Numbered from the stretch's first letter, positions 26,093 through 34,329 are shown. The stretch: DNA of 64,000 nucleotides from Senegalimassilia faecalis (GCF_004135645.1 NZ_SDPW01000001.1:2108001-2172000); one strand, 5' to 3'. Program-made: numbers and translations. Notes: generated from the letters alone by a model not told the origin.

Positions 26093-27703
26093 ATGCCAAC
26101 GCTGGCAGAACACATCGCGTCGCGACGCACGTTCGCGATCATCTCGCATCCCGACGCGGGCAAAACCACCCTCACCGAGAAGCTGCTGCTGTACTCAGGC
26201 AGCATCCAGACGGCCGGCTCGGTCAAGGGCAAGGCCTCGTCGAAACACGCCGTGTCCGACTGGATGGACATCGAGAAGGAACGCGGCATCTCCGTCACGT
26301 CGTCCGTGCTGCAGTTCGAGCACGACGGCTGCTGTGTTAACATCCTCGACACCCCCGGCCACCAGGACTTTTCCGAGGACACGTACCGCACGCTCATGGC
26401 CGCCGACGCCGCCGTCATGGTCATCGACGGCGCAAAGGGCGTCGAGGCCCAAACGAAGAAGCTGTTCAAGGTGTGCACGCTGCGCCACATCCCCATCTTC
26501 ACGTTCGTGAACAAGATGGACCGCGAAAGCCGCGACCCGTTCGAGCTTATGGAAGAGATCGAGACGGTGCTCGGCATCGGCACGTACCCCATGAACTGGC
26601 CCATCGGCAACGGCCGCACGTTCCGCGGCGTATTCGACCGCCAAACGCGCAACGTCATCGCATTCGACGGCGAAGGCCGCGGCAACTCGGCGAAAAAGGT
26701 TGCCGAGATCGAGGCCGAACTGGGCGACACCGCGCTTGACGAGCTGATCGGCGAGGAAAACCACCGCAACCTGATGGACGACATCGAGCTGCTCGACGGC
26801 GCCGCCGACGAGTTCGACCTTGACGCCGTGTTGTCGGGCAAGCTGTCGCCGGTGTTCTTCGGCTCGGCGCTCACGAACTTCGGCGTGGAGCCGTTCCTGA
26901 AGGAGTTCCTGCACCTGGCCCCCGCGCCGCGCCCCTACCTTGACACCTTGAGCGGCCAGGAAATCGACCCGCAGCGCAAGGAATTCTCCGGCTTCGTGTT
27001 CAAAATCCAGGCGAACATGGACAAGAATCACCGCGACCGCATCGCGTTCGTGCGCATCTGCTCGGGCAAGTTCGAGCGCGGCATGGAGGCGTTCCACGTG
27101 CAGGGCGGCAAGAAGCTGAAGCTGGCCACGGGCACGTCGCTCATGGCCGACGACCGCGCCACCGTCGACGAGGCGTTCGCCGGCGACATCGTGGGCCTGT
27201 TCGATCCCGGCATCTTCAGCATCGGCGACACGGTGTGCAAGGGCGAACACGTGCAATTCCCGCCCATCCCCACGTTCTCGCCGGAGCATTTCGCGCGAAT
27301 CACGCAGGTCAACACGCTGAAACGCAAGCAGTTCGTCAAGGGCATGCACGAGCTGGCGCAGGAAGGCGCCGTGCAGATCTTCCGCGAGCCGGGCTTCGGC
27401 ATGGAAAGCGTCATCGCCGGCGTGGTGGGCGTACTGCAGCTTGACGTGCTGGAAACGCGCCTGAAAAACGAGTACGGCGTGGAAGTGCGCCGCCAAGGCA
27501 TGCCGTACACCGACATCCGCTGGATCGAGAACGACCCCGACGAGTTGGACACGTCGCGCCTGAACATCACGCGCGACACGAAGCTGGTCGAGGACATGCG
27601 CGGAGGGCGGCTGCTTTTGTTCACGAACTCGTGGAACGTGAAGTGGGCAACCGATCACAACCCCGAGCTGAAGCTGGCCGAAGTCGGCAACGTCAATTTC
27701 TAG
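26093..27703 (+). CDS. prfC: Peptide chain release factor 3
   Basis: A 536-residue GTPase. The ATG at 26093 follows GGAAAGGA. G1 is SHPDAGKTT, G3 DTPGHQDF and G4 NKMDR, and the CVNILDTPGHQDFSEDTYRT stretch is diagnostic of RF3. Domain II and the C-terminal RF3 domain are complete. RF3 speeds release of RF1/RF2 from the ribosome after peptide release. Length fits the family (about 530). Confidence 0.97.
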   Translation: MPTLAEHIASRRTFAIISHPDAGKTTLTEKLLLYSGSIQTAGSVKGKASSKHAVSDWMDIEKERGISVTSSVLQFEHDGCCVNILDTPGHQDFSEDTYRTLMAADAAVMVIDGAKGVEAQTKKLFKVCTLRHIPIFTFVNKMDRESRDPFELMEEIETVLGIGTYPMNWPIGNGRTFRGVFDRQTRNVIAFDGEGRGNSAKKVAEIEAELGDTALDELIGEENHRNLMDDIELLDGAADEFDLDAVLSGKLSPVFFGSALTNFGVEPFLKEFLHLAPAPRPYLDTLSGQEIDPQRKEFSGFVFKIQANMDKNHRDRIAFVRICSGKFERGMEAFHVQGGKKLKLATGTSLMADDRATVDEAFAGDIVGLFDPGIFSIGDTVCKGEHVQFPPIPTFSPEHFARITQVNTLKRKQFVKGMHELAQEGAVQIFREPGFGMESVIAGVVGVLQLDVLETRLKNEYGVEVRRQGMPYTDIRWIENDPDELDTSRLNITRDTKLVEDMRGGRLLLFTNSWNVKWATDHNPELKLAEVGNVNF

Positions 27704-27861
27704 TAGATTGGTCAACATTGCGCAAGGCCGCGACCTGGGGAAACACGATTAAAACGAGTAGCAAGGGCGTGGACATAAATATCTAGCATGTTGGTTATCT
27801 TTTAGCAGCAATGTACACGCAATTGCAAGGATATTCTTCTAGTCCTTGCTTTCCGCAAAGG

Positions 27862-27893
27862 CAAAGGCGGCAGCCATCGGCTGCCGCCTTTTT
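27862..27893 (+). terminator. Intrinsic terminator downstream of prfC
   Basis: AAAGGCGGCAG pairs with CTGCCGCCTTTTT, about 160 bp after the stop. The gap holds one ACCTGGGGAAA copy (27733) and no gene. Confidence 0.85.
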
Positions 27894-28010
27894 CGTGCCC
27901 CGACCCCCAGCATCATCCGCGGCAGGTCCTTCTTGCCACAAACCAACGCCCAAGCAAAACCCAAAATGCCGCCAAATGGCACCTCGAATTCCTAGTGAAT
28001 CCTTATCATT

Positions 28011-28136
28011 CGCGAAGTGTGTAGGTTAGCGTGACGAGCGGCTTCAGAGCTTTGCTCAGGCCAAGACCGAGCAGCCGAAACGTGCACGCTGTCCCCGCCT
28101 TGGTGGCGCCGTGCTCATAAATCTACGCACTTGACG
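28011..28136. repeat. Dispersed inverted-tip element 5a (core 114 bp)
   Basis: The core spans 28017-28130. Tips are slightly degenerate (GTGTGTAGG and TCTACGCAC). It is nearly the reverse complement of element 4b. Confidence 0.85.
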
Positions 28137-28195
28137 ATACTTCGAAACTCGATTCCCGAATGATTGCTCAACAGAAGGTGCGCGATGTGCGTAGG
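28122..28195. repeat. Conserved 74-bp linker between elements 5a and 5b
   Basis: It is exactly 74 bp and in opposite orientation to the linker near 24.44 kb. Confidence 0.8.
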
Positions 28196-28306
28196 TTGCC
28201 GCACGTGCCTGCACAAGCCGCCCCAGTCCAAAAACCGCCACCAGGGCATTTGCGGCGCGCCGGCGAGGAACTCTCGCGTCCGTCGCCTCAACCTACGCAC
28301 TTCGCG
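28181..28306. repeat. Dispersed inverted-tip element 5b (core 114 bp)
   Basis: The core spans 28187-28300. The centre has CCACCAGGGCATTT. An additional solitary right tip lies at 28344-28352. Confidence 0.9.
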
Positions 28307-28343
28307 CACCTTTTGACAAAGCAAGGGCGGCACAGCGATGCGC

Positions 28344-28358
28344 CCTACGCACTTCGCG
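28344..28358. repeat. Solitary right half-site next to locus 5
   Basis: CCTACGCACTTCGCG, without a facing partner at the usual distance. Confidence 0.6.
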
Positions 28359-28432
28359 AACGTTAGCGTTTTACTAGGATTTCAATGGTCTCGATTTTCT
28401 TTCCCAATGGGTCTTTTCGCCGTCCTGCATGC

Positions 28433-28456
28433 TATAAACGGTTTAAACGGTTGAAC
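28433..28456 (+). promoter_or_regulatory. -10 box and tandem 9-mers upstream of the ArsR gene
   Basis: TATAAA at 28433 runs into AAACGGTTT followed directly by AAACGGTTG. These tandem repeats sit 20-40 bp before the ArsR-like start and could be its operator. Confidence 0.45.
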
Positions 28457-28474
28457 GAAAGAAGGTATCACCGA

Positions 28475-28879
28475 TTGGAAAACGCGAAATCACATGATGT
28501 GCAAGACGACGAGCAGCGGCAACACGTTAACTCACTCGAAATTCAACAGCTAGCCGAAGAGTTCGCGTCGTGCCGAAAAATCCTGCTGGCACTTGGCGAC
28601 GAAAACCGCCAACACCTCATCGTCGAGATGATTGGAATCGGCAAGTGCAGTGGCGTTCGCGTAGGCGAGATCACGGAGCGCACGCATCTTTCCCGCCCTG
28701 CCGTGTCGCATCATCTGCAAATCCTTAAGGACGCGGGGCTGGTCAAGATGCGCCGCGAGGGCACGAAAAACTATTACTACTTCGACGCCGACGCAAAAGC
28801 CATGAACGGCCTGCTTCACATGCTCATGCACACAAAACGCATCATGGAAGACCAGCCCGATCGAAGCTGCATCAAGTAG
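28475..28879 (+). CDS. ArsR-family winged-helix regulator
   Basis: A 134-residue protein. The start is taken as TTG 28475, because AAGAAGG lies 9 bp upstream; upstream in-frame codons have no such signal. The winged helix reads RKILLALGDENRQHLI then ITERTHLSRPAVSHHLQILKDAGLVKMRREGTKNYYYF. The ELCVCDL-type metal site is absent, so metal sensing is not supported. It is upstream of a nitroreductase gene in the same direction and may regulate it. Confidence 0.88.
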   Translation: MENAKSHDVQDDEQRQHVNSLEIQQLAEEFASCRKILLALGDENRQHLIVEMIGIGKCSGVRVGEITERTHLSRPAVSHHLQILKDAGLVKMRREGTKNYYYFDADAKAMNGLLHMLMHTKRIMEDQPDRSCIK

Positions 28880-29013
28880 CACGGGCACGCGCTGCAATCA
28901 AATCCTTCGATTCTACCCTGTTTACCTGCGGTTATACCGCATCAAAGAAACGCAGCCACAACGTAAGACGAGGCGGGCACCGTACCCCTGATACGACGAA
29001 AAGAGCGAATACC

Positions 29014-29679
29014 ATGGAACTTATGGAAGCAATCCAGCAGCGCCACAGCGTGCGCCAATACACTGACGAGCCCATCGCGGCCGACGCGCTTGCTGCGCTG
29101 CAAGACGAAATCGCGGCGTGCAACCGCGAAGGCGGGCTGCACATCCAGCTTGTCGTGAACGAGCCGAAGGCGTTCGACAGCACCATGGCCCACTACGGCA
29201 AGTTCAGCGGCGCCAAAAACTACTTGGCGCTGGTGGGCCCGAAAGGCAGCCAGCTTGACGAGCTGTGCGGCTATTACGGCGAGCGCCTAGTGCTGAAGGC
29301 GCAGCAGCTGGGCCTGAACACTTGCTGGGTGGCCATGACGTACAAGAAGATTCCGGGCGTGTTCCAGGTGGGCGCCAACGAGAAGCTGACCGTGGTCATT
29401 GCGCTGGGACATGGGGAAACGCAAGGCGTGACGCACAAGGTGAAGTCCGCCGCCGAGGTAAGCAACCTGGGCAGCAGATTGCCGGCGTGGTTCAAGGCCG
29501 GCGTCGAGGCAGCGCTTCTGGCGCCCACGGCCATGAACCAGCAGAAGTTCAAGCTGACCTTGGAAAACGGCAAAGTGTCGGCAAAGGCAGGCATGGGCTT
29601 CTACGCGAAAGTGGACTTAGGCATCGTGAAATACCACTTCGAAGTGGGCGCCGGACGCGAGAATTTCACCTGGGCGTAA
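29014..29679 (+). CDS. Nitroreductase-family protein
   Basis: A 221-residue flavoprotein. It starts MELMEAIQQRHSVRQYTDEP, the FMN-binding nitroreductase N-terminus. LGLNTCWVAMTYKKIP and APTAMNQQKFKL correspond to the dimer and flavin contacts. It resembles the TM-1586-type nitroreductase branch. It uses NAD(P)H to reduce nitro or related electrophiles. It is 134 bp downstream of the ArsR gene and probably regulated by it. Confidence 0.9.
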   Translation: MELMEAIQQRHSVRQYTDEPIAADALAALQDEIAACNREGGLHIQLVVNEPKAFDSTMAHYGKFSGAKNYLALVGPKGSQLDELCGYYGERLVLKAQQLGLNTCWVAMTYKKIPGVFQVGANEKLTVVIALGHGETQGVTHKVKSAAEVSNLGSRLPAWFKAGVEAALLAPTAMNQQKFKLTLENGKVSAKAGMGFYAKVDLGIVKYHFEVGAGRENFTWA

Positions 29680-29941
29680 GACGAAATCTCGCATCGGCGC
29701 AGGCCAAAACGGCAAAGGGGCGGGCTGTTTTTCAGGGCAACCCGTCTTTTTTGCGCAGCCCTATCAAGCGTAATTCCCCCTCGCTGGCAAATCCAGCTTG
29801 GCAAGTCACACCACCATCGCCCTCGAAATGCCCCGCGACATCAATCGACGCGCGTCAGCAAAGCCGCTTTCGCCGACAGCAGCCGCCCCGCCGGCACGCC
29901 GCACCGCCGTCGCCTTCCCGCAAGCGAAGCGCCGGGCCCCG

Positions 29942-30337
29942 CTAGCGGCCGAGCGCCGCCGAGAGCGCGTCGATCGTCTTCGTCAAATCGGCGTTGATGC
30001 AGATGGATCGGCCCCCTATCTCGCGCGGCGCCACCGCCTCGCCGTAATTCGCGCACACGTACGTGGCCTGCGAATTCTCCAGCACGGCGCGCCAAAACGC
30101 CCACAACTCCTCGCTGGTGGCGTACGGATAGAACCCGCCCGAGTACATGTCGGTGAACCCGTAGCGCGCGTGGAAGTCGGCGAAGTGGCGCTCGAAGCGC
30201 TCGCCGGTGTAGGTGAACCCGGCCGCCGTGGAAAGCCCCGCGCCGACACCCACGAACACGGCATCGGCCGCATTAATCGTCTCAGCCGTGCGTGCGATAT
30301 CGCGCTCGAACGTTTCCGCATTGTTTACCCAGTTCAT
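29942..30337 (-). pseudogene. Sirtuin-like protein with internal deletion
   Basis: A 131-codon ORF with an AAGGAATT start. The first 80 residues hold the NAD-binding sirtuin start (VGVGAGLSTAAGFTYTGERF). The last 45 (ATYVCANYGEAVAPREIGGR) resemble the extreme C-terminus of SIR2-family proteins of about 280 residues. The catalytic His and any Zn-binding module are missing between them, joined in frame at about WAFWRAVLENSQ. It looks like an in-frame deletion of about 450 bp; the product is probably inactive as a deacylase. Confidence 0.65.
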
Positions 30338-30550
30338 TGCCTAATTCCTTCCGAATTTCCTCATTCGCAACTCACCCTATATTCTTGCGGGGCCGACATC
30401 GGCACAAGCTTTTTTGCCACCAGCGCGTCGAAGACGCAGCGCCAGCCCCTACCTCGCTCCGCCAAAGTGCCGCGCGGTTCGCGGCACACGAACCCGCCGC
30501 GACGTGTACTTCCGAATGGCGAAACGCCGCCGCGGCAAATCCGTCAGTTG

Positions 30551-31474
30551 CTAATCCATTTCCATCCAGCATTGCGGGTCAGGGGCGTACCTGTTGCCCG
30601 TGTAGCCCGCCGCCACGGCCGGGCAGCCGCGACACCACCCGCGCAGCTTGCAGCAGTTGCACTTCTCGAACTTCGAGAACTCGCGATGCGCTTCCATATT
30701 CTGCCCCGTGAACAGGTCGAACATGCTTTCCTCGCGCACGTTGCCGATGCGGCTTTCCATACGGCGGCACGCGTACACGTCGCCGGTTGGCAGCACCGTC
30801 ATGTGCGCGATGCCGCAGTAATAGCCGTCGTAGATCTTGCCGCACGCCGCGCCCTCCGGGATGGTGGAGCGCCCCTGCTCCCACTCCAGCAGCGTCCACA
30901 GGTGGTCTTTTTTCTGGAACGTGGTGGTGCAGCCGGCGGCGGCAAGCGCGTCGATGCGCTCCTGGCAAGCAAGCAGCAGCGCGCGATACTCCAGCGGTTC
31001 CATGTGGAATTCCTCGAAACGCTGGGCCTTCGTGGGACAGTAGCGCCCAAACGCGAACACGTCGGCACCGATGCGGGCGGCCAAGCTGATCATGTCGGGC
31101 AGCTCAGCGGCGTTCATGCTGCTCACCGTGCTCATAAGCACCAGCCACATGCCGCTGCGCTTGATGCAGCCGGCCGCGCGCAGCGTTTCGTCGAAGCTGC
31201 CGGGTTTGCGGAACAGGTCGTGCGCGGCGGCGGTGGCGCCGTCTAGGCTCAGCTGGTACTTGCGGCAGCCCAGTTCGCGCATGCGGCGACACACCTCGTC
31301 GGTGAGGTGGAAGGGGTTGCCCATGATGCACCACTTCGCGCCGCGGGCGTGCAGCTCTTCGGCCAACCGCCAGAAATCGCGATGCAAGATGGGGTCGCCG
31401 CCAGTGATGTAGGAGTACGGCTCGCGGCCGACGCGGTCGCAGAAGTCATAGCAGCTGTTCAGCACAAGCATCAT
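30551..31474 (-). pseudogene. Radical SAM/SPASM enzyme, core and SPASM part (after in-frame stops)
   Basis: A 307-codon ORF holding the radical-SAM barrel (YITGGDPILHRDFWRLAEEL; KYQLSLDGATAAAHD) and a Cys-rich SPASM domain (CGKIYDGYYCG, CRRME, CNCCKLRGWCRGC). It lacks the 4Fe-4S CX3CX2C motif, which lies in the same reading frame upstream at 31490-31660, separated by TAG ATG AGC TGA. Read through, the whole would be about 370 codons, a normal length. It probably modified the ACG-repeat peptide encoded upstream. Re-initiation at the ATG ATG of 31474 is possible but would yield split polypeptides. Confidence 0.75.
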
Positions 31475-31489
31475 GTCGTCTCAGCTCAT

Positions 31490-31660
31490 CTACTTGCACG
31501 TCATGCGCGCGTCCTCGCTGAACAGGCAGCAGTGCTTGCAGCGCTGATCGCACTCGTCGGTGATGTGCCACTGGAGGGCGAACGTGGGCCGTATAGGTCG
31601 GTCACCATTTTCAACCGGTACGGAAACGTTCTCTCCCGCTGTTTCGCAGGTACTGCACAT
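31490..31660 (-). pseudogene. Radical SAM enzyme, N-terminal part with CX3CX2C
   Basis: A 56-codon ORF, ATG at 31660 behind AAGAAGGAT. It contains LQWHITDECDQRCKHC, the radical-SAM cluster motif (C-x3-C-x2-C), then ends at TAG (31490-31492). The same frame continues after a second stop (TGA, 31484-31486) into the SAM barrel. This is therefore the front of one broken gene, not a separate enzyme. Confidence 0.75.
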
Positions 31661-31717
31661 GGAGGATCCTTCTTCGTTTTCCCTGGTTAAATCCGTTCTT
31701 GCGAATTGCAAACGACT

Positions 31718-31918
31718 TTATTCGCCGGTTCGCTCGATGGCCTGGACGGGGCAGGCTTCATAGCATGCGCCGCAGTGCAGGCAGTGCTCGGCTTGGATGC
31801 AGAACGGGTCGCCCTCCTCGATGACGCCTTGCGGGCAGACGCCCTGGCAGGTTCCGCAACCGATGCGGCTATCCGTGATGCGGTAGCCGCGAGCCTGTTC
31901 GATGGGCGCCGCGCCGTC
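31718..31918 (-). CDS. Two-cluster ferredoxin domain lacking a normal start
   Basis: Sixty-six codons to TAA encode YRITDSRIGCGTCQGVCP and AEHCLHCGACYEACPVQ, two C-x2-C-x2-C-x3-C 4Fe-4S motifs. The frame is open upstream only as far as a TGA inside the precursor gene and contains no ATG, GTG or TTG. It overlaps the precursor stop (TGAC). Deleting one T in GCTTGAC would fuse it to the precursor (…KAAPA-DGAAPIEQARG…). It is either a frameshifted fusion partner or translated by coupling from a rare codon. Confidence 0.65.
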   Translation of the reverse strand, partial: DGAAPIEQARGYRITDSRIGCGTCQGVCPQGVIEEGDPFCIQAEHCLHCGACYEACPVQAIERTGE

Positions 31919-32081
31919 AAGCCGGTGCAGCCTTCGGGTCGGCAGAGCCGCAAGCAGGCGCCGGGTCCGCGGAGCCGCACGCGGTGCCGCATGCGGGAGC
32001 TGAATCCTTCGCGCCGCAGGCCGGAGCCAGGTCGGTGGTGCCGCAGGCCGGCGCGCCGACGACGTCGTTCAGATTGCTCAT
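31917..32081 (-). CDS. ACG-repeat RiPP precursor-like peptide
   Basis: A 54-residue peptide starting at an ATG with AAGGAG 6 bp upstream. After a short leader (MSNLNDVVGAP) it has five Ala-Cys-Gly motifs: PACGTTD, PACGAKD, PACGTACG and PACGSADP. This matches the ACGX-repeat peptides paired with radical SAM/SPASM maturases, where cysteines are probable modification sites. A ferredoxin frame and such a maturase follow on the same strand. The export or activity of the product is unknown, and the downstream enzyme gene is broken here. Confidence 0.8.
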   Translation of the reverse strand: MSNLNDVVGAPACGTTDLAPACGAKDSAPACGTACGSADPAPACGSADPKAAPA

Positions 32082-32123
32082 GTCAGTCTCCTTCTTCATC
32101 GCAACGCCTCCCAGTCGGGCGTC

Positions 32124-32129
32124 TATAAT
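32124..32129 (+). promoter_or_regulatory. Consensus -10 box (TATAAT) in the RiPP/HxlR divergent region
   Basis: A perfect TATAAT on the plus strand in the 426-bp gap. No good -35 is visible, and the HxlR start is about 380 bp away, so its target is unclear. Confidence 0.3.
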
Positions 32130-32178
32130 GCATTTTCAGGAAACCCGCGCGGCGGCGGAAGAAGGCACTAATCTATTA

Positions 32179-32202
32179 GGTACGCATCTTTTGGTAAGTA
32201 CC
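32179..32202. promoter_or_regulatory. GGTAC/GTACC dyad, candidate HxlR operator
   Basis: GGTAC, 14 bp, GTACC, with wider partial symmetry (TTAGGTACGCA and GGTAAGTACC). HxlR/YodB-type regulators bind spaced TAC...GTA dyads. It lies between the RiPP-like peptide gene and the HxlR gene. Confidence 0.4.
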
Positions 32203-32507
32203 CCTTTCGCCAGTGCGAAGGACGCAAACGCCTGCTGGCACACAACACGCGCCAGCGCACGCCCTCGCATATGCCAAGCGCGCAGCAATGCCGAACCGCC
32301 TGGCCGGCCGACACGCCAGCGCAAGCCAGCCGGGCTCGCGCGCCAGCGCAGCAACCAACACCAGCACGCTGGGCGACCTCGCGATATGCTCGCCGGCCAG
32401 CGCATGCGCGCCCGCAGCGCACGCATGACAACGCCGTCGCGCGCCGCTGGTACGGCATAGACCGCAAGCCTTCGCAAGCCGCCCGCACGACGCAAGAAAG
32501 GAACGCC

Positions 32508-32840
32508 ATGCTCACGAAAGAGGAACTGCCGCCCTGCCCCGTTGCCACCACGCTCATGCTCATCGGCAACAAGTGGAAGATCTTCATCATCCAGCAGCTG
32601 ATGGACCGGCCGTTCCGCTTCGGAGAGTTGCGCCGCGCCATCCCCGGCATCAGCGAGAAAGTGCTCACGGACAACCTGCGCGCCATGGAGAAAGACGGCA
32701 TCATCACGCGCACCGTCTTCCCCGAAGTGCCGCCGCGCACCGAATACGCCTTAAGCGAGCTGGGCAACACCATGCGCCCCATCATCGAAAGCATGGCCAC
32801 GTGGGGCACCGGCTACCAGCAGCTCGTGCGCGAGCAGTAA
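32508..32840 (+). CDS. HxlR-family transcriptional regulator
   Basis: A 110-residue winged-helix regulator behind AAAGGAAC. The HxlR signature is clear: CPVATTLMLIGNKWKIFIIQ, RPFRFGELRRAIPGISEKVL, LRAMEKDGIITRTVFPEVPP and EYALSELGNTM. A conserved Cys near residue 10, which is redox-sensing in YodB/HypR relatives, is present. It is divergent from the RiPP-like locus and convergent with the Fe-S aldo/keto reductase. Confidence 0.93.
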   Translation: MLTKEELPPCPVATTLMLIGNKWKIFIIQQLMDRPFRFGELRRAIPGISEKVLTDNLRAMEKDGIITRTVFPEVPPRTEYALSELGNTMRPIIESMATWGTGYQQLVREQ

Positions 32841-33122
32841 CGCGCACGAGGGCATCGCAATCCAAGCCCGCTTCCGCCGAGTTGCCCTTGACGCGTGCGG
32901 CCTCTAAGCATCAGGGCCGAAAACCACACGTCTTAGGCTTCGCAACCGCACGGCCAGGCGCCTTCGTTTTCCGACGCGCTCTCGCAAAACGCACTGCCCC
33001 GCGGCTTCGCGCGAAAACGCCACGCAGCGAATGCGCGCCCCCGTCGCGCAGCAGCACCCCCCGCGCGGCGAGCGCCTAACAACCCCGCATGCAAACGGTT
33101 GGGCGCATCACAGCGCCCAACC
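32841..33122. other. Intergenic region after the HxlR gene, no gene seen
   Basis: About 280 bp of GC-rich sequence with only shadow ORFs and no recognisable signals before the minus-strand terminator. Confidence 0.4.
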
Positions 33123-33150
33123 AAAAAGGTCCGAGGCACATGCCCCGGAC
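33123..33150 (-). terminator. Intrinsic terminator after the Fe-S aldo/keto reductase
   Basis: On the minus strand GGTCCGGGGCA pairs with TGCCTCGGACC and is followed by TTTTT. Confidence 0.8.
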
Positions 33151-33186
33151 CCTCTCGTTTTCGCTTCGTTTTCCCTCTTCACAGGC

Positions 33187-34329
33187 TTAATAGCCGAACA
33201 GCTCCGCTGCGTATTCCATGCGGCAGGCAATGCGCACGCCGAACGGGCAGTTGCGCTCACAGCAGCCGCAATCCAGGCAGTCGCCCGCGTGCGCCGACAG
33301 CGCCGCGTAATGGCCGGCCACCGATTCCGGCACCTCGTCGTGGACGCGCGCCAGATCGTAGAACTTGTTGACTTCCGCGATGTTGATGCCCACCGCGCAC
33401 GGCTGGCAGTGCCCGCAGTAGATGCACTGGCCGAAATACGAGTGCGCCGGCGCGTGGGACAGCACGCGGCCGCAATTGCGTTCCCAGTCGGTTGCGGTTT
33501 CGTACGCCACGCATCCGGCCAGCTCATCGACGTTGCGATAGCCCGCCAGCACCGACGTCACCGCCGGGCGCGCCAGGCAATAGTCGATGCACTGCACCGG
33601 CGTCATGGCCACGCCGAACGGCGATTTCTCCGCATCAAGCAGCCGCCCGCCAGCGAACGGCTTCATCACCGCCAGCCCCACGTTGCGCTCTTCGCAGCGA
33701 TGGTGCAGCTCCTGGCGGCGCGGGTCGATGTTCGACAGGTCGTCGCTGTAATGTTCGGCGAACATGGTGCTGATGTCCTCGGACGGCGGCAGCATGTCGA
33801 ACGCAGGGTTGAGCGAGAACATGATCATGGCGATGTCGTCATAGTCGCATGCGGCAAGCGCCACGTCGGGGTTGTGCGTCGACAGGCCGATGTGGTCGAT
33901 GTGGCCCGCCGCGCGCTCGGCGCGCACGTAGTCGATGAACGGGCCCGCCATGATTTCGGCGAACTCGGCCGTCGAGTCAACGTAATGGATAAGCCCCAGC
34001 TCAATGTGGCCGCCGAAGCAGTCAAGCAGGTATTCCCACGCCGGCACAACCTTGTCCATGTCGCGCGTGCGCACGTATTGGCCGTCCTGCCAAGTCGAGC
34101 CGAAATGCCCCTGCACGATCCACTGTTCGCGCTGCTCGCACACCGCATCGCCCAGCACACGGCGCACGGCCGGATCGGCCATCCAGCAGTCAACGATGTT
34201 CACGCCCGCCGCGGCCGCCGCGCGCGTCACCTCGCGCACCGCCTGCGCGTCGCCGCCCGGCATCCACTCGGCGCCGAAGCCGATTTCGCTGACTTTCAAT
34301 CCCGTCTTCCCCAGCACGCGATAGTTCAT
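33187..34329 (-). CDS. Aldo/keto reductase with C-terminal 4Fe-4S domain
   Basis: A 380-residue protein behind GGAGG. Residues 1-260 form the AKR barrel (MNYRVLGKTGLKVSEIGFGA), but the usual DxxxxY region reads VDCWMADPAVR, so classic AKR catalysis is doubtful. The C-terminal 90 residues carry two ferredoxin motifs, CIYCGHCQPC and CLDCGCCERNC. This is the YhdN-like Fe-S fusion group common in anaerobes. It could pass electrons between NAD(P)H and ferredoxin-like partners; the substrate is unknown. Confidence 0.88.
   Translation of the reverse strand: MNYRVLGKTGLKVSEIGFGAEWMPGGDAQAVREVTRAAAAAGVNIVDCWMADPAVRRVLGDAVCEQREQWIVQGHFGSTWQDGQYVRTRDMDKVVPAWEYLLDCFGGHIELGLIHYVDSTAEFAEIMAGPFIDYVRAERAAGHIDHIGLSTHNPDVALAACDYDDIAMIMFSLNPAFDMLPPSEDISTMFAEHYSDDLSNIDPRRQELHHRCEERNVGLAVMKPFAGGRLLDAEKSPFGVAMTPVQCIDYCLARPAVTSVLAGYRNVDELAGCVAYETATDWERNCGRVLSHAPAHSYFGQCIYCGHCQPCAVGINIAEVNKFYDLARVHDEVPESVAGHYAALSAHAGDCLDCGCCERNCPFGVRIACRMEYAAELFGY

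Noticed and set aside
29700-29760. Terminator after the nitroreductase
   Set aside because: Only a weak GCGGG/CCCGT stem with mismatches; a T-run exists but the hairpin is not convincing.
31460-31500. Radical SAM gene read as a selenoprotein (TGA) plus pyrrolysine (TAG)
   Set aside because: No convincing SECIS-like hairpin was seen after the TGA, and dual recoding within four codons is improbable; kept only as an option to test.
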